NCBI GenBank assembly: GCA_013695565.1
Contig: JACDAG010000035.1
Coordinates: forward strand, 1 to 7,070
Source: Bradyrhizobium sp.
Lineage (GTDB): Bacteria; Pseudomonadota; Alphaproteobacteria; Rhizobiales; Xanthobacteraceae
Direction: 5' to 3'
Length of the DNA: 7,070 bases
Shown one piece after another: positions 1 through 5,887 of the stretch. Within the stretch, counting starts at the first letter, position 1; every line of letters starts with the position of its first letter. The notes beneath the pieces are model-generated. The model did no database searches. It was not told where the DNA came from and saw only the letters and a program-made list of their open reading frames with translations. A program made the position numbers and the translations under genes.

Positions 1-556
1 GGGCATAGGCGGCGAGAATGCCCATCGCCGCGAGAATTCCGGCCGTGATGTCGGACAGCGGCGCGCCGCATTTGACCGGCGGTCCGTCAGGCCGCTCCCC
101 GGTGAAACTCATGATGCCGCTCATCGCCTGCGCCACCAGATCGAAGCCGCGGCGATGCTTGTAGGGGCCGGTGCGGCCAAAGCCTGACAGCGAGCAGTAG
201 ATCAGGCCAGGGTGCGCCTTGCTGATCTCGGCGTAACCGAAGCCGAGCTTGTCCATCACGCCGGGGCCGAAATTTTCAACCAGCACGTCGGCCTTTTCGA
301 TCAGGCGCCGCAGCACCTTGGCGCCGCCCGGGGTCTTCAGATCCAGCGCAATGCCCTTCTTGTTGCGGTTCATCATCAGGAATGAAGCCGCCACGTCGCC
401 GATCTTGGGAGGAACCATGTAGCGGGTATCGTCGCCGGCCGGAATCTTCTCGATCTTGATGACCTCGGCACCCATGTCGGCGAGCATCAGCGTGCAGGTC
501 GGGCCTGCCATGACGTGCGTCAGGTCGACGACTTTCAATCCGCTCAGTGGGCCCAT
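1..556 (-). CDS. Class III (CaiB/BaiF) CoA-transferase, N-terminal part
   Basis: The protein moves coenzyme A from an acyl-CoA donor to a free carboxylic acid, in the cytoplasm. The 185 visible residues begin MGPLSGLKVVDLTHVMAGP, the usual family III opening. They continue with a cofactor-binding stretch (GAEVIKIEK at about 29-37), a MNRNKKGIALDLK segment (62-74) and GFGRTGPY (125-132). An aspartate at residue 169 (PLSDITAG) matches the position and setting of the catalytic Asp169 of formyl-CoA transferase, which forms the acyl-aspartyl intermediate. Family members run near 400 residues, so roughly the C-terminal half lies beyond the window edge. The ATG at 556 has GGGAG five bases upstream. 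It lies 47 bp downstream of the crotonase-like gene and is probably co-transcribed with it. The acid substrate cannot be read from the sequence. Confidence 0.93.
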   Translation of the reverse strand, partial: MGPLSGLKVVDLTHVMAGPTCTLMLADMGAEVIKIEKIPAGDDTRYMVPPKIGDVAASFLMMNRNKKGIALDLKTPGGAKVLRRLIEKADVLVENFGPGVMDKLGFGYAEISKAHPGLIYCSLSGFGRTGPYKHRRGFDLVAQAMSGIMSFTGERPDGPPVKCGAPLSDITAGILAAMGILAAYA

Positions 557-571
557 TGTTGCTCCCGTGAT

Positions 572-597
572 CTTGTTGTTCTTGCTTGTTGTTCTTG
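572..597. repeat. Perfect 13-bp tandem duplication between two co-directional genes
   Basis: The unit CTTGTTGTTCTTG occurs twice head to tail (572-584 and 585-597) and is followed by a partial TTG. On the transcribed strand it reads CAAGAACAACAAG twice. It fills most of the 47-bp gap between the crotonase-like gene and the CoA-transferase gene, just upstream of the latter's ribosome binding site. On the mRNA it would be an A/C-rich stretch with little secondary structure. A role in keeping the start region open is inference; it may simply be slippage-derived spacer. Confidence 0.8.
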
Positions 598-603
598 TTG
601 CGA

Positions 604-1395
604 TCAGTCGCCGGTCCATTGCGGCTGGCGCTTATTCAGGAAGGCATCCATGCCGTCGCGGAAATCCCGGCTTTGATAACACATCAGGATCAGGTCCTCG
701 TCTTCGCCCGGCTTCGGCTGCGCGCGAAGCAGCGACTGCTTGGTCGCAAGCAGCGTCAACGGCGCATGGCTCGCGACCAGCCGCGCCAGTTCATCGGCCC
801 GTCGTTCGAGGGCAGGGAGATCTTCCACGACTTCGTGCAGCAAGGCGATGCCGGCGGCTTCCTCGGCTTCGATGAGGCGCGCGGTGAAAATGATCTCCTT
901 GAGCCGCGTTGCCCCGATCAAGGCCGAGAGCCGGCCGATACTGGATGCCGATAGGCAGTTGCCAAGCGTGCGCGCAATCGGAAATCCGAATTTCGCGGTC
1001 CTGGTGCCGATGCGAAGGTCGCAGCACGCGGCGATCGCGGCGCCGCCGCCGGTGCAAGCGCCGTTGATCGCCGCAATGGTCGGTACCCGGCATTGTTCGA
1101 GCGTCGTCAGCACGCGATCGATCCTGGCCTCGTAGCCGATGGCATCCTGCGGGGTGTTGAACGCGCGAAACTGATTGATGTCGGTACCGGCCGCGAACGC
1201 CTTGTCGCCCGCGCCACTGAGGATCAGCACCTTGAGGGTACGGTCGCCGGAAGCGGCCTCGCAGATGGCGGCCAGCCGCTCGTACATGCCGAACGTCAGC
1301 GCGTTTCTCGCCTGCGGCCGGTTGAAAATGATCCGGCCGATGCCGTCGCTAACCTCGTAAAGCAGCTCTGTTTCCGGGGTGGCGTTTGCATTCAT
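604..1395 (-). CDS. Crotonase-superfamily (enoyl-CoA hydratase/isomerase-like) protein lacking both hydratase glutamates
   Basis: This 263-residue protein has the standard crotonase length and fold signatures. It has an NRPQARNALT segment (25-34) and AGDKAFAAGTDI (62-73), where the first oxyanion-hole backbone and CoA-binding loop lie. GACTGGGAAIAACCDLRIG (112-130) carries the second oxyanion-hole glycine. Aligning GGGAA...CCDLRIGTRTAKFGFPI with the rat enoyl-CoA hydratase motif puts Ala120 and Ile140 where catalytic Glu144 and Glu164 should be. Simple hydration of a trans-2-enoyl-CoA is therefore doubtful. The superfamily also contains isomerases, hydrolases, lyases and dehalogenases with other residues. 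The start at 1395 has a GAGGGGG sequence at 1408-1414, 12 bases away, which is a little far. No alternative start lies between it and the SD. It heads an apparent operon with the CoA-transferase and diverges from the GntR gene, suggesting CoA-thioester catabolism. Confidence 0.92.
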   Translation of the reverse strand: MNANATPETELLYEVSDGIGRIIFNRPQARNALTFGMYERLAAICEAASGDRTLKVLILSGAGDKAFAAGTDINQFRAFNTPQDAIGYEARIDRVLTTLEQCRVPTIAAINGACTGGGAAIAACCDLRIGTRTAKFGFPIARTLGNCLSASSIGRLSALIGATRLKEIIFTARLIEAEEAAGIALLHEVVEDLPALERRADELARLVASHAPLTLLATKQSLLRAQPKPGEDEDLILMCYQSRDFRDGMDAFLNKRQPQWTGD

Positions 1396-1447
1396 TTTGT
1401 TGACGGGCCCCCTCAGGATGGAAACGTAGTTTGGCGACGAGAGCTAT

Positions 1448-1461
1448 TTTTGAATGCAAAA
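1448..1461. promoter_or_regulatory. Putative GntR operator 1 (TTTTG-N4-CAAAA), crotonase-proximal
   Basis: A perfect 5+5 inverted repeat TTTTGAATGCAAAA sits inside a longer imperfect dyad running from CTA at 1445 to TAG at 1464. It lies about 53 bp upstream of the crotonase-like start. The second copy at 1511-1524 is nearly its reverse complement. AT-rich short dyads with a TTG...CAA core are typical binding sites of FadR/FCD-type GntR regulators, and the gene of such a regulator starts 97 bp away. On the minus strand the site lies just downstream of a TTGGAC -35-like hexamer (1465-1470), so binding would block transcription of the CoA-transferase operon. Confidence 0.72.
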
Positions 1462-1496
1462 TAGGTCCAATGCAATAGGATTCTATCCGAATTCGC

Positions 1497-1525
1497 TTGG
1501 AATGGATCATTTTTGCATTCAAAAT
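1497..1525 (+). promoter_or_regulatory. Possible sigma-70-type promoter for the GntR gene
   Basis: TTGGAA (1497-1502) and CAAAAT (1520-1525) are separated by 17 bp and match the TTGACA/TATAAT consensus moderately. Operator 2 occupies the spacer and the -10 region, as expected for an autoregulated repressor. The call rests on spacing and position only. Promoters in high-GC alphaproteobacteria are weakly conserved, so the exact hexamers are uncertain. Confidence 0.3.
1511..1524. promoter_or_regulatory. Putative GntR operator 2 (TTTTG-N4-CAAAA), regulator-proximal
   Basis: The perfect inverted repeat TTTTGCATTCAAAA lies 33 bp upstream of the GntR start. Its centre (1517.5) is 63 bp from that of operator 1 (1454.5), about six helical turns, so both sites would face the same side of the DNA. 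The two copies share a 14-bp core in opposite orientation, which fits one regulator controlling both divergent units and itself. Confidence 0.72.
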
Positions 1526-1557
1526 AGTTCCGCCGAGTCGCCCAGGGAGAGCTCGAT

Positions 1558-2196
1558 ATGATGCATGACGAGGTGGTTTCCCGCCTCAGGCACGTGCTTA
1601 CGGAGGGCGAAATCCCGCCGGGTGCGCGCATTCCCGAACGCGAGTTGTGCGCGTCCTTTGCGATATCGCGGACCCCGTTGCGCGAGGCGCTCAAGGTGCT
1701 CGCGGCCGAAGGGCTTGTGGTGCTGCTGCCCAATCGCGGATCGCGCGCCGCCAAGCTCACGCAAAAGGACGTCTCGGAACTGTTTGAAGTCTGCGAGGCG
1801 CTGGAGGCTACGGCCGGCGAATTGGCGTGCCCCCGCATTACCGACGAGCAACTGCGCGAGATCGCCGACCTGCAGGCGAACATGGTCGAGCATTATCGCG
1901 CGCAGGATCTGTTGTCGTATTATCGCTGCAACCGGTTGATCCACGAGGCCATCGTTCGCGCGGCCGATAACGCGGTGCTCGCCGGCTTCTATGAATCGAT
2001 CGCCGCGCGCATCAGACGGGCACGGTTCATTACGCCGATGTCGCCGGAGCATTGGGCGCTTGCGATCAGGGAGCACGAGGGAATCCTGAACGCGCTGCAG
2101 CGGCGCGATGCCGGCGGGCTTGCCCATATCCTGCGCAACCACCTGCGGCGGAAGCGCGAGGAAGTGGTCCGGGCCGGCTTCGCCGAGGGCGAGTGA
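1558..2196 (+). CDS. GntR-family transcriptional regulator, FadR subgroup with FCD domain
   Basis: This 212-residue protein has the usual size of FCD-type GntR regulators. Residues 5-70 form the winged helix-turn-helix: GARIPERELCASFAISRTPL (22-41) followed by REALKVLAAEGLVVLLPNRG, the recognition helix and wing. Residues 75-205 are the all-helical FCD ligand-binding domain. Its putative metal-site residues are Asn125 and His129 (NRLIHEAI), His173 (EHEGIL) and His195 (RNHL). Such domains bind a metal ion and an organic acid or acyl-CoA that releases the repressor from DNA. The ATG at 1558 has AGGGAGA (1544-1550) seven bases upstream; a second ATG follows directly at 1561. Divergent placement from the CoA-transferase/crotonase pair and the flanking dyads indicate that it controls that operon and itself. 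The inducer is unknown, probably an acid or its CoA ester from the same pathway. Confidence 0.94.
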   Translation: MMHDEVVSRLRHVLTEGEIPPGARIPERELCASFAISRTPLREALKVLAAEGLVVLLPNRGSRAAKLTQKDVSELFEVCEALEATAGELACPRITDEQLREIADLQANMVEHYRAQDLLSYYRCNRLIHEAIVRAADNAVLAGFYESIAARIRRARFITPMSPEHWALAIREHEGILNALQRRDAGGLAHILRNHLRRKREEVVRAGFAEGE

Positions 2197-2399
2197 TCGC
2201 GGAATTTGCAGAGGTCTGCGGATTTATCTCGCCGCCCGATCGAAAGAAAAAGTCCGGCGGTCAGAAGGCGACACCGGCGGGCGGTTAACCTTCTCTGCAA
2301 ACATCCTGTACGTGGGTCAGGTTGTTACGTGGGCCGCCGCCAGATTGCCTCATTAGATTGGAGAATTTGCACCGGCACTGTCCTGGTCGGAGGAACATC

Positions 2400-2876
2400 A
2401 TGCTGAGAATGGTGTTGGCGGGCCTCCTCATCCCCTTGGGTGTAGGCGTACTGGCGGCAATGGAACTCAGGACGCCACCGCGTACTGCAGTAGCGGTCGT
2501 TCAGCCCCTAGCCGAGACAACCCCAGGCATTTCCGATTCACATGCTGCGTTGGCGAAGGCTGACCGACTTGAAATCACCGATGCGAAAAGCGAGACGCCA
2601 GCACAGCCTGTTCCCGTCAACGAACGCGTTCCTGCTTCGCAAGCCGCCACGATCGGGCCTTCGCAGGCTCCAGGGATCAACAACCGCCCCCGGCACGATC
2701 CTAAACCAAAGAAGCTCACTGCCGCTGCCCTTCCCAAGCCGAAGCCAAGGACCGCCGACATCAAGCGAGCTACCAGTCCCGAGCGTTCGACGGCCGCCGG
2801 CGCGACCGGGCTCTGTCGGCTGAGCGCGTTTGGTGGCCTGCGCAAGGCTTTGAATTCGGTCGGCTGCGAAATCTAA
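2400..2876 (+). CDS. Hypothetical protein with N-terminal membrane/signal segment and Pro/Lys/Ala-rich body
   Basis: The function is not recognised. The 158-residue product starts with a hydrophobic stretch at 4-20 (MVLAGLLIPLGVGVLAA). This is either an uncleaved anchor or a signal peptide, so the rest probably lies in the periplasm. Residues 35-135 look disordered and are rich in Pro, Ala, Lys and Thr, including a basic run (PKPKK, PKPKPR at 101-117). The C-terminus is distinct and probably structured: GLCRLSAFGGLRKALNSVGC with Cys139 and Cys156, which could form a disulfide. The start at 2400 is chosen over an in-frame ATG at 2322 because GGAGGA (2389-2394) lies five bases upstream and the hydrophobic segment follows at once. 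It seems monocistronic. Codon use is less G/C-biased at third positions than in the metabolic neighbours. I associate this type of protein with Bradyrhizobium from memory, unverified. Confidence 0.75.
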   Translation: MLRMVLAGLLIPLGVGVLAAMELRTPPRTAVAVVQPLAETTPGISDSHAALAKADRLEITDAKSETPAQPVPVNERVPASQAATIGPSQAPGINNRPRHDPKPKKLTAAALPKPKPRTADIKRATSPERSTAAGATGLCRLSAFGGLRKALNSVGCEI

Positions 2877-3087
2877 TTCAGCGAGCCACAATCCCTCTTG
2901 GAATGGTATCGATCGCTGAAACCCGATGTCACCTCCCCAACTCCGGCGCAAAGCGGACCTCCGCCAGAAAGCCGGCCGGCACGGCAATAGGTCCGACCGG
3001 TCCGATGTACTGGATCGGGAGAAAGCCGTCGACTTCCGATCATAACAGGTAGAGAGTCATTCAATCACGGCTCGGATCGGCTTTTGC

Positions 3088-4689
3088 ATGACCGCACTCT
3101 GGTGGCAGACGTGTGTCATCTACCAAATCTACCCGCGCTCTTTTCAGGACACCAACGGCGACGGCATCGGCGACCTCAGCGGGATCGCGCGACGGCTCGA
3201 TTATCTCGTGAGCCTTGGTGTCGATGCGATCTGGATCTCTCCCATCTACCCGTCGCTGATGGTTGATTTCGGCTATGACGTTGCCGATTATTGCAACATC
3301 GATGCGCGCTTCGGCGACCTGACGGATTTCGACGACCTGCTGATGCAAGCCCATCGGCGGGGACTCAAGGTTCTGCTCGACTTCGTGCCCAACCACAGCT
3401 CCGACCAGCATCCTTGGTTCGTCGAGAGCCGCGCTTCGCGACATAATGAAAAAAGAAACTGGTACATCTGGCGCGATGCCGCCGCTGACGGCGGACCGCC
3501 CAACAACTGGATCAGCGATTTCGGCGGCTCAGCCTGGCAATGGGACGAGGTCACGGGACAATATTATTACCACGCCTTCCTCAAGGAGCAGCCGGATCTG
3601 AACTGGCGTCATCCCGCCGTGCAGGCGGCGATGTACGATGTAATGCGTTTCTGGCTCGACCGCGGCGTCGATGGTTTCCGCATCGACGTGCTGTGGCACA
3701 TGGTCAAAGCGGCAGACTTCCCCGACAATCCGCCCAACCCGACTTATCGGTTCGAAATGGGCGAAATGCACCGACTGCTTCAACTGCATTCGACAGACCA
3801 GCCGGAGGTGCACCGGCTCGCCGCCGAGATGCGCGAAATCGCCGACGGCTATGGCGCCAGAGGACAAGGTGATCGGGTTCTGATTGGCGAGATCTACCTG
3901 CCGGTCGATCGGCTGATGCATTATTACGGCGGTGAACGCCCGGAGATGCATCTGCCGTTCAATTTCCAGCTCATCGATACCCGGTGGGATGCGCGTTCCC
4001 TTGCGACTGTCATCACCAATTATGAAGCGGCACTGCCGCCGGGTGGCTGGCCAAACTGGGTGCTCGGCAACCATGACCGGCCGCGCGTTGCGGCCAGGCG
4101 TGGGCAGGCCCAGGCCCGCGTCGCGGCGGTGTTGTTGCTGACGCTCCGCGGCACGCCAACACTCTACTATGGCGACGAACTGGGTTTGAGCGATGTCATG
4201 ATCGAATCATCGCAAGTCCGGGACCCGCGCGAATTGCGTGAGCCCGGTCTGGCGCTGGGCCGCGATCCCGTGCGTACGCCGATGCCGTGGGACGACAGCG
4301 AGAATGCCGGTTTCACCAACGCCAAGCCGTGGCTGCCGCTCCATGCCGACTGGCCGACGCGCAATGTGGCGCGGATGACGCAAGATACTCAATCCATCCT
4401 GGCACTTTATCGTCGCTTGCTGGCGCTCAGACGCGCTTGCCCGACTTTGTCGATCGGCGACTTCGTTCTGTTGAACGTCGAAGACGACACGCTGGTTTAC
4501 GAACGCCGACACGACGCGGAGCGAATGATCGTGGCGCTCAACCTCGGCGAACGGCAGCACCGGCTGCAATTGCCGGATTGGGCGCGCGGCAGCCGGTTGC
4601 TGCTGTCCACCATCGAGGATGCGGCGCTGGTCGAAGACGGCGCCGTCCTGTTAGGGTCGAATGAAGCTGTCGTGCTCAAGGCCAGTTAG
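3088..4689 (+). CDS. GH13 alpha-glucosidase / oligo-1,6-glucosidase-type glycoside hydrolase
   Basis: This 533-residue GH13 enzyme releases glucose from the non-reducing end of short alpha-glucosides. It has no signal peptide, so it should act in the cytoplasm. WWQTCVIYQIYPRSFQDTNG (5-24), then DGIGDL, is the typical start and metal-binding loop of the alpha-glucosidase branch. Conserved region I is DFVPNH (98-103). Region II is GFRIDVLWH with nucleophile Asp200. Region III is LIGEIY with acid/base Glu268. Region IV is GNHD with Asp330. Region V is QPDLNW (168-173), characteristic of the oligo-1,6-glucosidase group. The residue after the nucleophile is Val201; in characterised enzymes Val here goes with alpha-1,6 activity and Thr with alpha-1,4. 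The C-terminal beta domain covers about 440-533. The ATG at 3088 has no convincing Shine-Dalgarno, but the frame offers no better start after the stop at 3043-3045. A GT4 gene follows 16 bp downstream. Trehalose or sucrose hydrolysis is a possible alternative specificity. Confidence 0.94.
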   Translation: MTALWWQTCVIYQIYPRSFQDTNGDGIGDLSGIARRLDYLVSLGVDAIWISPIYPSLMVDFGYDVADYCNIDARFGDLTDFDDLLMQAHRRGLKVLLDFVPNHSSDQHPWFVESRASRHNEKRNWYIWRDAAADGGPPNNWISDFGGSAWQWDEVTGQYYYHAFLKEQPDLNWRHPAVQAAMYDVMRFWLDRGVDGFRIDVLWHMVKAADFPDNPPNPTYRFEMGEMHRLLQLHSTDQPEVHRLAAEMREIADGYGARGQGDRVLIGEIYLPVDRLMHYYGGERPEMHLPFNFQLIDTRWDARSLATVITNYEAALPPGGWPNWVLGNHDRPRVAARRGQAQARVAAVLLLTLRGTPTLYYGDELGLSDVMIESSQVRDPRELREPGLALGRDPVRTPMPWDDSENAGFTNAKPWLPLHADWPTRNVARMTQDTQSILALYRRLLALRRACPTLSIGDFVLLNVEDDTLVYERRHDAERMIVALNLGERQHRLQLPDWARGSRLLLSTIEDAALVEDGAVLLGSNEAVVLKAS

Positions 4690-4705
4690 CACACGGCAGA
4701 GAAGG

Positions 4706-5722
4706 ATGACCACTTTGCGTATCGCCATGCTGGCGCCGATCTCCTGGCGTACACCGCCGCGCCATTACGGCCCCTGGGAGCAGGTGACGAGTCTCTTGAC
4801 CGAGGCCTTGGTCGCGCGCGGTGTCGACGTCACGCTGTTCGCCACGAAGGACAGCAGGACGGCAGGCAGGCTGGATGCCGTCTGCCCGGCGCCCTATTCC
4901 GAGGATCCCACGATCGACGCAAAAGTGTGGGAGATGCTCCATGTCGCCCATGTCTTTGAGCAGGCCGGTGAGTTCGACCTGATTCATAATCAGGCCGATT
5001 TCGTGCCGCTCGCCTTCTCGCGCCTGGTCGGAACCCCTGTGGTGACGACGATCCACGGCTTTTCGTCGATGCGCATCCTGCCTGCCTACAAGGCATACGA
5101 AAATAGCGTCCACTATGTCGCCATCAGCGCGGCCGATCGCCATCCGGATTTGCGCTATGCCGCAACGATCCACCATGGCATCCCGCTCGGGGACTTCCCC
5201 TTCGATCCGCACGGCAGCGAGGACCTGCTCTTCTTCGGCCGCATTCACCCCGACAAGGGGGCCGCTGAAGCGATCACGGCGGCGCATCGATCTCGACGGA
5301 GATTGATCATGGCCGGCATCGTCCAGGACCAGAACTATCATAACGAGCACGTCGCACCCGCCCTCGGCGACGGGTCCGTGGTCTATCTCGGCCCGGTTGG
5401 GGGCGCGGAGCGCGGAAAGACGCTGGGCTCTGCGCGCGCGCTGCTCCACCTCATCAATTTCGACGAGCCGTTTGGCCTGTCGGTGGTGGAAGCGCTCGCC
5501 TGCGGGACGCCCGTCATTGCCTGCAACCGGGGATCGATGCCCGAGTTGATCGATGACGGCGTGACCGGATTTTTGGTCGACAGTCCTAATGCGGCGGTCG
5601 ATGCGATCGGCCGCATCGACGAAATCGATCGCGCTGCCTGCCGTGCTGCGGTATCGGCCCGCTTCACGGTAGATCGCATGGCCGATCGATATCTGGCCTT
5701 GTACCGATCGATCCTTGGCTGA
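4706..5722 (+). CDS. Glycosyltransferase family 4 (GT-B fold) protein
   Basis: The 338-residue product is a retaining GT-B glycosyltransferase that uses a nucleotide sugar, probably in the cytoplasm. The N-terminal Rossmann domain opens RIAMLAPISWRTPPRHYGPW (5-24), the acceptor-side glycine-rich loop. TTIHGFSS (114-121) carries the conserved histidine. The C-terminal domain contains FGRIHPDKG (177-185), whose Arg179 and Lys184 normally contact the donor phosphates. It also has the family EX7E motif in EPFGLSVVE (Glu254, Glu262), followed by ALACGTPVIA and GSMPELIDDGVTGFLV. Donor and acceptor cannot be told. Three starts compete. An in-frame ATG at 4661 overlaps the upstream gene. The ATG at 4706 has GAG four bases upstream. 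A TTG at 4715 has AAGGA at a better distance and would begin (M)RIAMLAP as typical relatives do. It lies 16 bp after the GH13 gene and is probably co-transcribed with it. Confidence 0.93.
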   Translation: MTTLRIAMLAPISWRTPPRHYGPWEQVTSLLTEALVARGVDVTLFATKDSRTAGRLDAVCPAPYSEDPTIDAKVWEMLHVAHVFEQAGEFDLIHNQADFVPLAFSRLVGTPVVTTIHGFSSMRILPAYKAYENSVHYVAISAADRHPDLRYAATIHHGIPLGDFPFDPHGSEDLLFFGRIHPDKGAAEAITAAHRSRRRLIMAGIVQDQNYHNEHVAPALGDGSVVYLGPVGGAERGKTLGSARALLHLINFDEPFGLSVVEALACGTPVIACNRGSMPELIDDGVTGFLVDSPNAAVDAIGRIDEIDRAACRAAVSARFTVDRMADRYLALYRSILG

Positions 5723-5765
5723 GAACCGCTCGACGGACGCCCCCAAATGGCGCGTGGGTGTATTG

Positions 5766-5797
5766 CCCCAGCCGACGAAGGTCGGCTTGCTGCGGGG
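5766..5797 (+). terminator. GC-rich hairpin after the glycosyltransferase gene
   Basis: AGCCGAC (5770-5776) and GTCGGCT (5781-5787) form a perfect 7-bp stem with a GAAG loop. An outer CCCC (5766-5769)/GGGG (5794-5797) pairing can extend it. It begins 43 bp after the stop codon. There is no T-run, so it is not a textbook intrinsic terminator. It may still end or stabilise the GH13-GT4 transcript. A second hairpin, GGGTGC (5795-5800) with GCACCC (5809-5814), follows and competes with the outer stem. Confidence 0.4.
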
Positions 5798-5807
5798 TGC
5801 GGCGTCG

Positions 5808-5824
5808 TGCACCCTTCAAGTGCG
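5808..5824. promoter_or_regulatory. NtrC-box-like dyad
   Basis: TGCACC-N5-AGTGCG differs at one constrained position from the NtrC consensus TGCACY-N5-GGTGCR. Its presence just upstream of a sigma-54-like promoter makes nitrogen control plausible. Its centre would lie at about -42 from the predicted start, much closer than the usual -100 or beyond. It may therefore be a poor enhancer, a site for another regulator or chance. The GCACCC portion also takes part in a possible hairpin. Confidence 0.35.
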
Positions 5825-5830
5825 GGGGAA

Positions 5831-5847
5831 TTGGAATAGCTTTTGCT
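5831..5847 (+). promoter_or_regulatory. Putative sigma-54 (RpoN) -24/-12 promoter
   Basis: TTGGAATAGCTTTTGCT matches the consensus YTGGCACGRNNNTTGCW at all but three constrained positions. The invariant GG (5833-5834) and GC (5845-5846) have the required ten bases between them. The predicted transcript would start near 5858, leaving a leader of about 120 bases before the solute-binding protein gene. RpoN promoters commonly drive nitrogen-scavenging importers in rhizobia, which fits the downstream gene. Enhancer protein and start site are not determined. Confidence 0.55.
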
Positions 5848-5887
5848 TGGAAGGCCATCAGGCTCGCTCGCCAACATTTTAGGCAGG

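Noticed and set aside
1519..2142. Reverse-strand open frame of 207 codons opposite the GntR gene
   Set aside because: It mirrors the regulator's codon pattern, runs across the operator region and shows no family motif.
2309..2333. Direct repeat TACGTGGG spaced 17 bp apart as a possible regulator site
   Set aside because: Two 8-bp copies in a GC-rich gap without a linked regulator or promoter are too little evidence for a feature call.
2322..2399. 26-residue N-terminal extension of the hypothetical protein
   Set aside because: The ATG at 2400 has an excellent GGAGGA and is followed directly by the hydrophobic segment; the extension has no such support.
4676..5812. Long reverse-strand open frame of 378 codons opposite the glycosyltransferase gene
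   Set aside because: It is the antisense shadow of a clear GT4 gene. The translation has no recognisable domain, is rich in Arg, Asp and His as antisense of high-GC genes tends to be, and has no convincing ribosome site.
5795..5814. GGGTGC/GCACCC dyad as a second NtrC site
   Set aside because: The half-sites are in the opposite order and spacing from the NtrC consensus; it fits an RNA hairpin better.
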